Source of the DNA: Aristolochia californica | Lineage: Eukaryota > Streptophyta > Magnoliopsida > Piperales > Aristolochiaceae | DNA: 64,000 nt | Direction: 5' to 3' | NCBI GenBank assembly: GCA_029961685.1 | Contig: JARWKL010000001.1 | Location: forward strand, 55,516,062 to 55,580,061 | In this document: piece by piece, positions 44,827-58,432 of the stretch | Position numbering within the stretch: the first letter of the stretch is position 1 | Layout of the letters: each line of letters starts with the position of its first letter | Translations under genes and position numbers: made by a program | Notes under the pieces: generated by a model | What the model was told of the DNA's origin: nothing | Databases searched by the model: none | Seen by the model: the letters and a program-made list of their open reading frames with translations, nothing else

Positions 44827-47800
44827 GTAAAACCTATCCATCTCTATTTTAATTTGCATTTTATCACGTATTTTATCCAAATTAATGTAATATTTTTATA
44901 TTAAATTTGAATTTTTTTAAGCTTTCATTCTTAATTCAAGGACGTGAGGAAGCATGCATACGTAGTTCAAGAAAAAAAAGGTGGCTGTGAGATTTCCCCG
45001 TAAGCAAAGCAGAAGCCAGAACAGATTGAATATCGTAAGACAATACAAAGAATGCCACCAGAATGATTACTGGGATAAATTAAATCAAAACGAATAACGG
45101 TTTATATATTTTTATATAATTGTTTTCGTTTTCGGAAAGTTCAGTTAATCATCTTCTCTGTATCAGTTTCATGGTAGCTTGGAGGATTCGCCAACTGTGA
45201 GCGTTGACAGGGATCAGGGGCAGTGACGATGTCGTCGGATCCATGAGTGATTTTATCGTCTTCGCCGCTGGTGCCGTTTGGTTGCTGGAATCTGCCGAAG
45301 CCTCTCTTTTTCACGGATGCTTGTAGACAACCATTTCCCACCTTTCCAAGTTATCAGACGTCGGACCTAACGGGAAGACATACAAGCTTACATCGACGGA
45401 ACTCCTCCAATCATTGTCGTTGTAGAGACGACTGTTTGAGACGATCGAGGGACCACGTCCGAGAACGACTACGCCTTTTGATCTCGATACAATTCTTGTC
45501 TGCTGCACTTCTCCATTCTTTTTCTTTCCAGAATGGGAAGAAAATTTATTTTTTTCTGGTTTTCGGTAATGGATAAGGTGCCTGATTTTTTTTCTACTTT
45601 TTTTTTTTTTTTTTTTCAGGTGTAGATCAAGAGGAAGGAAAGGGGGGATTTAGATTTATTTTCTTGGACGTTTGCTATTGTTTTTTTTCATCCCTTGTTT
45701 CATGTTTGCCTTTTTGACATCACATGCCAAATCCAACTTTCCATCCTCTTCAAATCGGTTCTATAAAAAAACTTAGCTCGGTTCACTTTTTCCTTAAGCT
45801 CGAACTTGGAATAACGTTAAGTATATATTACAAGCCAAACTGGAGATTTTCTAAGTTGAATTTGTTGGCTCCTTAGCCGACTCGTCATTATATTATATAT
45901 TTTCTTATAAATATACCCTTTGCCCTAATTACTCTTATCGGTTTCCTCTTTAGTTGGTCGATGATTTCCCTCAAACCTCAAATATGACTGATAGTTTTAA
46001 CCCTTTCAGGTCCCTCAACATCCAAAGCTAGTGCTTGCCAATAGTACAAATACTATGTACGGAGAAGTTTACTCTTTCTATTAGTTCTATTAAGTTGCCT
46101 ATTGTACATTGGTATGCTTTGTTGTGAAGTCTTGGACTCCCTTGCAATACTGTGTAGTTCAATGGTGCCGAACCCATCACCAAATTCTTCGTGTTTATTT
46201 TTGTAATTTTTTTTTTTTTAGTTTTAAATCTGTGTTAAACTCTAACTCGACTCGAGCTTAAGCTTAAACTCATTTAAAATTTTTTCGCTCGAGTTCAAGT
46301 TCAAACTTGTAGAGGTTAGAGCTTGGCTTGACTCAATGCCACCCGTAACTAGCTACAAGATTGCAAGCTTTTACGAATCATCCCAGTTTTCTTCAAGACT
46401 CGTCGCATTGTTTGGATGAAAATAAAAAAAATGATAAATAGGTGATTAATGAATAATAATAAGCATTTGGTACACTTGTAATGGATTTTATTATAAGATA
46501 GCTGAAATTTTCATAATTAAAGGTGTAATTTATATGAAGAACATAAGAATCACAAATCTGTGTTGCAGTCTTGTGCTGAGACGCGGCTAAGAAGACCTGG
46601 GGTCTACTTATAAAATACTCCCTGGTCAGATCAGAGCTTTCACCGTTTTGCTTTGGCAGTCGTATTACAAAGACAAACGGTGGCTTTTAGCTCAGTGATA
46701 TGTTGGCCGTTTCTCTTTCTTGTTGGATTCTTCCTTGTTTAATCTGGCAACGAACCAGTAACGATGAATACAAGGATAGATCGTATATTCTTAACAGAGA
46801 CTAATAAAGAAATGGCAATGCTAACGAAAGATCATTCTCTATGATCTTCACGTGCAATATTTTATTAGATTTTCGCAGAGGTTGGAAACAAAGCTAGAGA
46901 TTCACTTCGTTGATCGGATGAAAGAAATTATTCCTGAAATTGCTCGAATGAGATGGAGAGAATATACTTTACTTCTTTATTAATCCGCCGTGATGCCAGA
47001 TTGCTTGTCGCTGGGAGTTTTGTCTTCTCAGGGGAATTACCACAAACAGTTAGTTGCTTATCTGAGTAGCTGTAACTGGATCAAATCCGATTGCCCTTCT
47101 CTGAGAGCAAAAACCTTGAGAGCCGCCGCCGCCGCTGCTGCTGCTGCTGCTGATAAACGCTAATGATTGTGGGGAAGCATGAGGAATTCTCGTTAGGGGC
47201 GGATAATTGTATGGATGCAAAGCTTACAATTTGAGGAAGGTTGGGGCGGATGATGGGCGCTGGTCACATCACCTCCATTGGAGTATTCTCTTAATCATTG
47301 AGAATGTAACGACAAGGGTGACATAACGGAGAAGGAGGAGCCACATGTCGAGTTTGGAGAGGGAGATTGGCGTGAGGATCAGCAGACGGCAACCCTGGAT
47401 TGCCACTTTCTTCACCCAATTGCACGGAGAAGATGAACGAAACGCAGAGAATAATAAACTAATTTAAGCTGCTCAGTGAAAAAAAAAATACCAGAAATGA
47501 TTGGAGGGCGCTGCCGTGACTCTTCGTACAACACAAACGACCTAACAATACCCTTCCCCAGAGGCTTACCATCATTCACAACACTGCCATCAATCATGGG
47601 ATTTCTCTTTTTTTCCCCCTATTTTGGATAATCATCCCTGTTCATAGATAGAAGAACAGCAGCAGCTCCATCAGTCACCCCAGAAAGCAAATTAAATCTG
47701 GTTCAAAAGAACCATTAACGATGAAAAGATTCGACTGGACCCAGAATGTCAATTTACAGGTTTCGGGTTCCTGTACTTGAACAATTCAAACTTACAGCTC

Positions 47801-48582
47801 CATTATTGGAGACATTTTCTGCTCTGTTCGCTCATTCCTGGAATGTAACTGCGGCCAGCTGACTGTCAACTCTGTTTATGAAAAAAAAGTAGAAAAACCA
47901 CCGAATGTTATCGTGATATGCATGCACGTAAGGACAGAAATACTGTCCATTCGTCGTCCCAAGAATGAAATCCCTTTTGTGGTATCTGTTAAAATTATTA
48001 TTATTCCCACGAATCCTTTCTTTCTCTCTGTGTATTATTTTAAGCACAGGACAAATTTACCTACTAATGATTCATTTTGATGGTCGAGAATGACGTAGTA
48101 ACAGGCTTAAGATCCTTACAATCTTAGATCTCTGTGGAAGTATTCCAACATTCCTTTTAAATGTAGTCGATTCGTTTATTTCTTCTAATTTTCAACATTC
48201 ATTTAGGGTTAACATTAAATCTAAAACATTTTTGTAAAAGTCCAGAGATTTCTTCCCTAGTTCAAGCTTAACTGTGTTATTAATGATAGCACCGAATGTA
48301 AAGAAATTTAATGCTCTTCGAGTCTCTTCTTCTCCATTATTTCCGTCGTCTGAGGGTTGAGGATCCAAAACTGGGATTGGTATTTAACCAGATGTAGGAG
48401 CCCTGAGGCGGCAACCATCTGGTGAGATTGAGAGAAGATTTCTTGTTGTTTTGGTTTTTCTTGAGACTTCTTCACTGACATAAACTCCAACACGGCCCCC
48501 ACACTGGTCCTACATCATTCTTTCCTGGAAAGCTGACCTGTAAAGAATTGACATGGGGAGATCGCTGTGGTAAAAGTATAGC
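44827..48582. other. Intergenic region upstream of the NAC gene
   Basis: No gene is supported. A short open frame on the + strand (46994-47170) ends in ten Ala codons made by a GCC/GCT run. At about 46230-46345 GAGCTTAAGCTTAAAC, CGCTCGAGTTCAAG and a terminal AATGCCACCCGTA resemble one end of the hAT-type element family. Minus-strand frames at 45141-45508, 47412-47597 and 48308-48502 are unrecognised. The last kilobase is the likely distal NAC promoter. Confidence 0.4.
46230..46348. mobile_element. Relic end of a hAT-type element related to 21222-30356
   Basis: Clustered CTCGAG/GAGCTT motifs followed by AATGCCACCCGTA parallel the right end of the complete hAT-type element (GATGCCACCCCTA). No left end was found. 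Another possible left-side motif cluster lies at 45770-45805. Confidence 0.4.
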
Positions 48583-48583
48583 C

Positions 48584-48593
48584 TCCTCTCTCT

Positions 48594-48649
<56 letters not shown>
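48584..48649 (+). repeat. (CT)n microsatellite in the NAC core promoter/leader
   Basis: A nearly pure CT run of about 66 bases interrupted by CGCG and TTT, followed at once by a weak TATA-like string (TATATTTA, about 48650-48657) 130 bases before the ATG. CT/GAGA runs next to plant transcription starts are common and can bind BPC/GAGA-binding proteins. Confidence 0.9.
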
Positions 48650-48785
48650 ATATTTAGCGTCTGCCATGTACCAGAGGCTGAAGTAAACGAGGGATTGGAG
48701 CTTTTCCGAAGAAACATTCTCTATTCTCTGGAATCTCTCTCGTCAACTTGATTCTCTCTCTGAAGAACGAAAGGAAGCAACAAAA

Positions 48786-51184
48786 ATGGGTTTAAAGGAT
48801 ATAGAGGCAACCCTGCCGCCGGGATTCAGGTTTTATCCGAGTGATGAGGAGCTGGTCTGCCATTATCTCTACAAGAAGATTGTTAATGAAAAACTCTCCA
48901 GGGGGACTCTGGTGGAGGTGGATTTGCACACCTGCGAACCATGGCAACTCCCAGGTAAGTTACCTACTGCGTTCAAAACAAATGTCTGCGTTTCTTTGCC
49001 TATTTATAGCAGTTCTTTAATTTCTTTCTTCTTCTATGTTTCGATGGCTTTGCTTCAGCTGAAAACCGAACCTGTTTTGGATACATAGAAAAAGGAATGA
49101 ATCAAGTACAAGCGGGTGCATAATTCAGTTTAGCGGTGTTTAATCTTCATGAAGTTTAGGTCTTATAGAGAAAACGTTATCTGAGTATCTTCTGTTTCTT
49201 TCTTTTTCTTCTTCTTCTTCTTCCTCCTCACCGCCTTCCAGAGCCGCAGAAAAAGACCTGATCAACCCAAAACACGGAAAGGAAAAAAGCAAACCTGTTT
49301 TTTCAAATTTCTTCACCAGGAAGCTAGAGGTCACGGATGTTAAAGACTGTTATTATCAAAAGATTCAACAGAGTTTAATTACTGTGGCACATCAATAATT
49401 GATTAAGAATTTGAAAGATTCTTTTTCTAACGAACCGTACCATTCTCATAGAGATGGATAAAATTTTATAAAGATAAAAAACAGTTCACATGATAGACTC
49501 CCAACACAGAAGAAACCAAACATCAATCGGCTCGTCCCGTTGCCCTCAAAACTACCCAACAGTACAGCATCAGTGTAAATGCCTGTATGATCGTACTGGA
49601 ATGGTCGTTCTCAAACTGATGCTTTGCTGCGACTAATAATTGACACTTGTTCGGATTTTTGTCCCAGTTCTTATTTCCATGATGGGTTATTTTGTTTTCT
49701 TAAACCGCTACAGAAAAAAGGAATGACAGAAGGGTAGCGGTGCTATTGATTAATTCTGTCATGTCCATCATCGTATATGTCTTCCAGGATGAATGGCTCT
49801 GAAAAGCTAAGAATTTATTAAACTATCAATTGTAGAATTAATTTGAGGAAGAAGCGTTGACGTTTCTCAATTAAATGTCCGCCATTTGCAGACATAACTT
49901 GTCTTTCTCTGCACCTCTCTCACTTCTCCGGAACCCTTTTTCTGTTTTTCTCTTTGCTCTCTCTTCTGTATATTTTTTTTTTTTATGTCAATCTTTTGGC
50001 AGAGATTTCTTGTGTTTTTATTATGTTTATACACGGATCGAGGTATCTTAAAATTGAGAAGAAAGAGAAAGTAGAGAGAGGGAGGAGGTGGGGAGTTCAC
50101 GAATTAGAAGAAATGACTGTGACGCGGTAGGCCTGGCATTTGTCACGGAATTAGAAGAAAAGACGTGCAACAGTGACCACTTTACTATACGGAGCTATCT
50201 CAGTTCTTCGGTTCTGGATTCACCGACGCTCCTGTTTGGCCCAAATTCCTCATTTTTCTCTTTTTCTGATTGCATAGTACCTGTACAGAATCGTATAACT
50301 AGAGATTAATGAACTGTTTCTATATACCATCGTTTACGTGACGATCTAAGCTTCAGATCCTTTAGCAAAGCGTTGTGGATTTATTTGTTTCTCTCTCATC
50401 GTGGCAGATGTGGCTAAGCTCGGGAGTAATGAATGGTACTTCTTCAGCTTCCGTGACCGGAAATACGCGACGGGGCTCCGAACGAACCGTGCAACCACCT
50501 GTGGCTACTGGAAAGCTACCGGTAAGGATCGCCCTATTCACGATCCCACCACCCGCGCCATCATCGGGATGCGAAAGACTCTCGTTTTCTACCGTGAAAG
50601 AGCCCCTAATGGGATCAAGACAGGCTGGATCATGCATGAGTTCCGCCTCGAAGGCCCTCATTCCCCTCCAAAGGTGTCTCCTCTTCGTTGCATTTCATAT
50701 CATCTGCTTCTTAATTCTTCTGCCCCCGATCCCAGTTTGCTTACGTCATTTCATCGTGAATACCGATTCGTCTGTGTGGAATCAGGAGGACTGGGTGTTA
50801 TGCAGAGTGTTTCACAAGAACAAAAGAGACGCACCCAGCAGCAACTTCAGCCCAGAAATGGAGCAAGAGAACATCGTCGGCTGGTCTTCTCTGAAACTAG
50901 ACGCAGCGGCTTCTGCAGCAGACCACCTCCTGCAAGACGGCCCTCACCCCATCCTTTCCAACTCCAGTACTGCACCGTTGCAAGAGAACCAGAACCCCCC
51001 CAATTCCCTCCTGAATCTGGCAATGCTTCACTACAACTTTCTGGGTTACCCCCAGGAGATGATGGACAGCGCCTCCACCCTGGACATGAACGACATTGCA
51101 GGGAACGATTACGGGTTCTTGCTCGGCATGGACCCGGATAACCAGGAGTTCGGGGGAGATGGGAAGCCTCCAAATCTGATGTAG
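48786..51184 (+). CDS. NAC-domain transcription factor, NAC21/22-like
   Basis: Three exons join in frame: 48786-48954, 50408-50673 and 50786-51184, giving 277 residues. The NAC domain covers about residues 10-156 with all five subdomains visible: [21 protein letters not shown] with [34 protein letters not shown] then [30 protein letters not shown] then [20 protein letters not shown]. The exon 1/2 and 2/3 junctions sit at the places usual for NAC genes. NAC proteins are nuclear, bind CGT[GA]-type sites as dimers, and control development or stress responses. The C-terminal 120 residues are Asn/Ser/Asp-rich, ending [17 protein letters not shown], as expected for an activation region. I see no miR164 site. 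Start [13 protein letters not shown] is typical for the group. Intron 1 is 1453 bp. Confidence 0.95.
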
Positions 51185-52559
51185 ATAAGATGTTTAGATA
51201 TGGTGAAAATTATCATTGTTGGAGAGGTTTATGTTCAAATTAATATCGATATCATGATCTTATATCGGAGTGTATGGAGACAGCTAGGGAGTTAAATTAT
51301 TTTATGTTCTCAGAATGTCAGCTGGGGTGAACACAGTGAATGCTCTTTGTACATATTCTACTTTTGTCACAATAAATATGAAAGCATTCTTTTGTTACAT
51401 TCGTTGTCGGAGCTGTACAAGGCACCGATAAACATTACCCGAAACAAGCAGAAAGACAGAATTTTGCTGATCGAATAGATAGAACAGACAAAGAAAGAAA
51501 ACTTAGTAGTTAGTAAAGATTCTTTATTTTGAAGCCGTATGGAGTGGATTTGATAAGCAAAGTTGCAGAGAGAAGACAGGCGTCGGAACGTAAACTTCTC
51601 CGGCAGTAAGGTACACTTCTATTTCAAGCATTGCCAAGGGAGCAAGATTTGACCGGGGGGGAATGGTTAAAAAGATTTTTAAGTCGATTATCTAAGGTGA
51701 CAGTTCGTGTATACACGGAATCTTTGTTGCAGTTGGTGTATCATCGTTCTCCCAGAGACTCACGGAACTGGAGATGAAGCTTAACGAATTCGAAAACTGC
51801 TAGTCAAGCTTGAGTGTAGAAAACCACCGGGAATACCTCCTTCCCCATTTTTCAGGAAAAAAGAGAGAAACAGAGAGAAGATCGAGAGAGAACAACAACG
51901 ATTCAGTCTTGTTTATACATTAAAAACTTTAGATATATAATTACTCAAACTGGGTATTTTTCAGCGTGAAATCCTAGATAATTAGATTACCTCACAAGGG
52001 CCTCCGTCCCAAGATCCATTGTCTTCAACCTCCAGCACTTACCCATTAGAGAAAAAAAAAAGAAACTGATAAGAGCGTGAGTTGGAGTAACGTGTGATCA
52101 CTCCTTTTTCCATGAGGATCGACGTGGTCGTGTGATTACCACACAGTGACAGGAGATGATTTTCATAAAATTTTCTAGATTTCTCATGGGATAAACATAA
52201 AAAGGTTGATTAACTAATTGTCAAAGACGTAATGTCTGATAATCTTTGGATTTTGACAGCAGATCAATCCTGATTCAGTGAATGATCTTATGCAGATGCT
52301 GATCAGTAAATTATTTAACTAAAGAAAGAAGGGGATCAACGGAATTTGTGTTTGACCATGCAGATCAGTTTAGTTATCCAATTGTGATCAGTTTCTCTCT
52401 TCATGGGGATTACATCGATTTTCTTTTCTTAATCACTTTTTTAATGACTATGATTCTTCTTTAAGGGGTCTTGACTCCTGAGCACAAATGTCTTCCACTA
52501 TGAGATTCATTGTGCCCCATTTGTATACCCTTGTGGGGAACATTTTTTATCCAGACTGC
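51185..52559 (+). other. NAC 3' UTR and downstream spacer
   Basis: 3' UTR candidates run to about 51390, with AATAAATATGAAAG near 51371 as a possible poly(A) signal. Beyond that there is no gene and no clear repeat until the tandem array. Confidence 0.5.
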
Positions 52560-54857
52560 TTCACCAAGCATTAGTCAATAGGGATTGAGCAAATTAATAA
52601 TTTTTTTATACTTTATCACGGAATATTCTTAACATTCTTGATTATCAGAGATTTCTTGTGTATAATTTTTTAATCTTTCAAAAGCTATAATATTTATATG
52701 AAACATACCAGGCCGATCGTTCGATAAGTCATGAGAGAAACTGGGAAAATTTAAGAAAAAAGATAAACAATGTAACAAGAATAAAACACGTCTGTCGAAA
52801 TTACCCGAAGAGGAGAATCTTGACAAAAAAGAAAAAAAAAATTGATCAAAGGAGAAAAAAGCATAATATTCTTTATTGTCCTAATATTAAGAAGTTTAGA
52901 TGCTTATGTTAAGGATAGTCCCATAAGAATATTATCTAAGGTTAGAAAAATCTTGTGTCCATTTGATGGAAAGAGATATGTTTCATTTCGATTTAACAAT
53001 TTAATAATTTTTTGTGATGATGTTAGAATCAACTTTAACATAACATCAAAGTGGATGCTAGTATGTGGGTCTTCACCTAAAAATACTATCTATGTGTAGC
53101 AATCGTACGTAAAAAGGGCTCACAAATAGGACAAGAATTTGAAGAATAGTTTTAATTTGAAACCACGAAAGAAAGATCCGATGCATAATTATTTCAAAAA
53201 TAAAGGACCCAACTTTAATAATTTACTTAAAGTTAAGATATAAATTAATTGGACCCTAAAATTTAAACAAATTACCATCACTAAGTGGTATGAGAGAATA
53301 AATGACTAAGGAGAGAGAAAGGGGACCATTTGAGAGAGACAAGTTTGATTAATGATCCATCTCTAATGATAGAAATGGATTAGAGGAGTAGTCCATCTCA
53401 TGTCTTGAGAGGATAAATGAGATCCATTCACATAAGAGAGCTAGAGACAAGTTTCATTAATGATCCAATCCAGAGTGATGGAAGGGGATTAGAGGAGAAG
53501 TTGATCTCATTTCTAAGGAGAGGTACAATACCCAAAAGGCATTACAAATATTTATTGTATAAATAGTCTCTTTCTAAAATTGACCAAATATCCAACAACT
53601 TTGATGTAAAAGGGAGAAACTTTTGGAATAATCCAGGTTCTATAAAGTTTGGTCTGGTTTAAATATATCTAAGCAAACAAGCTTGGTTTTGTTCTTTCTA
53701 TTTTGAACAAATTAAATTTAAAACCTCACATAGGTTTGTGTCATTAGACATATGTCAGTGCATTGAAATTGATACCATATGTCAGTTCATTAATCATGGA
53801 TGTTAACAGATAAACGTAGTAACATAGGTTACTATTAGTTATAAGGATGCCATAAAAATCAAGTTTTTAAGAAATAAAAAAGTATTATAACATATTTAGC
53901 TCATTCCTTTATGAAAAAATCATAAATCATTTTTTTTCATTTAATTTGAAAAACATTCAATTTATTCCTTCACTAGGGGGCAGGATCATCGTTTTACTTG
54001 AGGCAGAATTAGACTAATTTTATTATTAATAAAAATCTCATTGCATTTTATTAAATAAATTTTTTAGTGTCATTGGTTATTGATCCATTGGTTTTATTTT
54101 TAATTTAATCATATTTAGAATATGATTTCTAAATGGTATTCTTTGAAATTATAGTCTCTAAGAAGCTTGTAGTAGAAAAATTATCATTGGATAATTTTTG
54201 AAGTTAACATAACAAATGAATCAAGAATAAAACATTCTTGCATCATAATAAATAAACAATAGCAAGTCAACAATTATGATGTTCTTAGACTTTTTCCCGA
54301 CAATACTGATCTTTTTAATAACCTTGTTGGTGGGGATTCTCTGGTTGGGCCTAGTCGGCAACACTTATTCCTTACATGCAGGATCGTTACCCCCCAACAT
54401 ACCACATAACTTAATGTGTGTGTTTCTCTTTGCATCAAACACTAGAAAAATCCTTCATTCATCATTATAAAAGCTATAATCATGCATAGGCAAATGTCCT
54501 TCAATGCCATTCTTCTCTCTACTCTCTTTTCTTGTGGCTCACCACATGAAAAGTTTTGAGCTCATCAACCTGTATTTACTATAAGAAGAGTCATTAACAT
54601 TGTTGGCATTTGTGTACATTCACCTTTAATTAGCAAATAAGCATTATAATGTCGATGACTAATCCCAATTGAATTCTTCAAATCCATTTATGACCATAAC
54701 AAATTTTGTTTATTTTTATCTTGACAGTGGCTTTTTTTCCTCACAATTAGTTGTTCCTATTTTGAGTTTACATACAATGGGTCATCTTGCATAACCACCA
54801 CTTATATCGTAATTGGTAGAGTTGTTAGTGAGATCTCAATTTCTCTTTCTTCAATTT

Positions 54858-55153
54858 TTGGAAAAGAGAAATACTTCATTGATTTGTTATAATTTGAGTA
54901 CAAAAAACCTCTATTTATAATAGAGGATACAAGTAGAATCCAAATACAATTAAATTATCTTTGTCCTAGTTACACCCAAAGTTAAACACTAAAAGATATG
55001 TCATAGAATAATTGAACAACTGAACATAAATAGAAGACTAATATAACTAAAACACCTTTAACTCAGACTCTTCTGTGAGACATCCTCTTAGACTCAACGA
55101 AATTAATTCTTGCTCTTGTGAGACCTCTTGTTCTTCCATGCTTTCTCTTCATC
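54858..55153 (-). repeat. LTR-like segment in tandem unit 1
   Basis: Aligned from AAAAGAGAAATACTTCATTG through the TATAAATAGAGG promoter motif (minus strand) with the solo LTR at 29159. It ends beside CACCTCAAGTTGGAG, a decayed polypurine tract. Confidence 0.75.
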
Positions 55154-57485
55154 ACTCCACCTCAAGTTGGAGTTTATAAGTTCAGCTTGCAATGAACGAC
55201 ATTCTTGGTGTTCAATTTTCTTTTGTTGTAAAAAATTCTTCATAAATGCAAAAATTTCATCTTTTGTTCATCCCCCTCCTTGAATGTTTAGGTGACATAA
55301 AACTCACCTCAATATATAGAATAACACACCTCTTTCCTATACTTCTTCTATTTCTCCCCTTCTAGCCGAGGATAAAAAGGACATATAAACCCAACTTGGA
55401 CAAAACATAATATGGGATAAACAATTACTCCTAGTCATACGAAAAAGCTCCATACACTTGTCAAAATGGTCATAATCTGAAACACGCTACTCAATTTCAA
55501 AGGCAAAAAACATGTGCAACTTTAGATCACAACAAAGAGACTACTTGTTGTTAAGGGTAACTCAAACACAAATCACCTTTAATAAAAGACTTGACTCAAG
55601 CTGGATATTGGGCACACTCTTACACTTTTTAGGTAGTGGGTCTACACATTGCTCTATAGTGATGAAAGCACAAGATGATAAACTAAAGAAATACTAGAGG
55701 GAAACAACTTTAACCAAAAGAAAGTGATTACGAAACATTCATACTTTCAAATGAATCTAGGATGTGAGCATTTATTTGAAAAAAATAGGGGAGAATATTC
55801 TTAACATTCTTGATTATCACCAAGCAATAGTCAATATCTAAGAGGAAGGGTTAAGGGATTGAGAAAATTAATATTATTTTGTTATACTTTATCACGAAAC
55901 ATTCTTAGCATTCTTGATTATTAGGAAATTGGTTGAGCTTTCTTGTGTATAATTTTTTAATCTCTCAAAAGCTATATTTATATGAAACTTACCTAGCCAA
56001 TTGCTAGAGAAGTCACGAAAGAAACTGTGAAAATTTGAGAAAAATATAATCAATGTAACAAGAATAAAACCTCTCGGTCGGGCCAAGGAAGAATCACACA
56101 TTTTTACTAGGTTAATATTACCTTAAAAGAATAACTTTTGAAACAAGAAGAAGAGAATCTTGACAAACAAAAAAAAGTTGATCAAAGAAGAAAAAAGCAT
56201 AATATTTTTGCTTGTCCTAATATTAAGAAGTTGAGCTGCTTATGTTAAGGATAGTCCCATAAGGATATTCTAAGCTTAGAAAATTTTTATGTCCATTTCA
56301 TGAAAGTGATGTCTTTGATTTTGATTTATAATTTTTTTTTATGAAGTTAGAATCAACTTCAACATAACATCAAAGTGGATGCTCGTATGTGGGTCTTCAC
56401 CTAAAAATACTATTTATGTGTAGCAATTGTACGTAAAAAGGGCTCACAAATAGGGGAAGAATCTTAAGAATAGTTTTCATTTGAAACCACGAAAGAAAGA
56501 TTTGATACATAATTATTTCGAAAACAATGGACCCAAATTTAATAATTTACTTAAAGTTAAGAGTCACACATATATAAATTAATTTGACCCTAAAGTTTAA
56601 ACAAATGGCCATCACTAAGTGGTATGAGAGAATAAATGACTAAGGAGACAGAAAGGGATCCATTTGAGAGAGACAAGTTTGATTAATGATCCACATCTAA
56701 TGATAGAAAGGGATTAGATGAGTAGTCCATCTCATGTCTTGGGAGAATAAATGAGATCCATTCACATAAGAGAGCTAGAGACAAGTTTCATTAATGATCC
56801 AATCCAGAGTGAGGGAAGGGGATTAGAGGTGAAGTGGATCTCATTTGCAAGGAGAGGTACAATACCCAAAAGGCATTACACATATGTATTGTATAAATAT
56901 TCTCTATCTAAAATTGACCAAATATCCAACAATTTTGATGTAAAAGGAGAAACTTTTGGAATAATCCAGGTTCTATAAAGTTTTGTCTGGTTTAAATATA
57001 TCTAAGGAAACAAGTTTGGTTTTGTTCTTTCTATTTTGAACAAATTAAATTTAAAACCCCACATATGCTTGTGTCATTAAACATATGTCAGTTCATTAAT
57101 CATGCATGTTAACAAATAAACGAAGTAACATAGGTTAATATTAGTTATAATAATACCAAAAAAATCAAGTTTTTAATAAATAAAAAAGTATTATAACATA
57201 TTTAGTTCATTCCTTTATGCAAAAATCATAAATCATTTTTTCATTTAATTTTTTAAAAAATAATTTATTCCTTCACACATATTTAATGAAATTAATGAAA
57301 TAATTTAGTGTTAGTTTTTTAATCAAGAAATTTTTAACATATTCTTTATAATTCCTCTAAATGAGTGGAGTGCGTTTAATAAAATGCTTTCTGATGGAGA
57401 GTTAATGATTACAATTTGTGCGTGAGTGTGTACATAAAGAAATGTTATAGAATGTGTACATGCATATATGTGTGTTTGAATGCAT

Positions 57486-57512
57486 GGGGGGGGGGGGGGG
57501 GGGGGGGGGGGG
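57486..57512 (+). repeat. Run of 27 G residues in tandem unit 2
   Basis: An uninterrupted G27 followed by TGGCGGCGGAGGAG. Units 1 and 3 have no counterpart. The length is likely to be unstable or an assembly estimate. Confidence 0.9.
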
Positions 57513-58432
57513 TGGCGGCGGAGGAGCGGTTGGAGTTGAAGGCTCATAGAGTGTTTGATTGTGTTTATGTGCGCACTAGGGGGAGGATCATCGCTTTACC
57601 TGAGGCAAAAATAGACTAATTTTATTAATAATAATAACCTCAATGCATTTTATTAAATAAATTTTTTAGCGTCATAACTAATTGATCCATTGGTTTTATT
57701 TTGAAATTAATCATATTGAGAAATATGACTTCTAAATGGTATTATTTGAAATTATAGTATCTAAGAAGTTTGTAGTAGAAAAATTATCACTGGATAATTT
57801 TTGAAGTTAACATAACAAATGAATCAAGAATAAAACATTCTGGCATCATAATATGATGTTCTTAGACTTTTCCCCGACAATACTGATCTTTTTAACAATC
57901 TTATTGGTGGGGATTCTCTGGTTGGGCCTAGTAGGCAACACTTCTTCGTTACATGCAGAATCATTACTCCCCTACATACCACATAACTTAATGTGTGTGT
58001 TTCTCTTTGCATCAAACACTAGAAAAATCCTTCGTTCATCATTATATAAACTATAATCATGGATAGGTAAATGTCGTTCAATGCCATTCTTCTCTCTACT
58101 CTCTTTTCTAGTGGCTCACCACATGAAAAGTTTTGAGTTCATCAACCTGTATTTACTATAAGAAGAGTCATTAGCATTGTTGGCATTTGTGAACATTCAC
58201 CTTTAATTAGCATAGAAATGTTATAATGTCGATGACTAATCCCAATTGAATTCTTCAAATCCATTTATGATCATAACAAATTTTGTGTATTTTTATCTTG
58301 ACAATGGTTTTTTTCCTCACAATTAGTTGTTCCTCTTTTGAGTTTACATACAACAGGTCATCTTGCATAACCACCACTTATATCGTAATTGGTAGAGTTG
58401 TTAGTGAGATCTCAATTTCTCCTTGTTGAATT

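Noticed and set aside
47630..47700. Minus-strand TDGAAAVLL, reminiscent of a thiolase motif
   Set aside because: Only nine residues match, surrounding frames are closed, and no other thiolase block is found on the same strand.
50401..51141. Alternative 246- and 269-codon frames over NAC exons 2 and 3
   Set aside because: They arise by reading through the second intron or in shifted frames; the spliced NAC frame explains the sequence.
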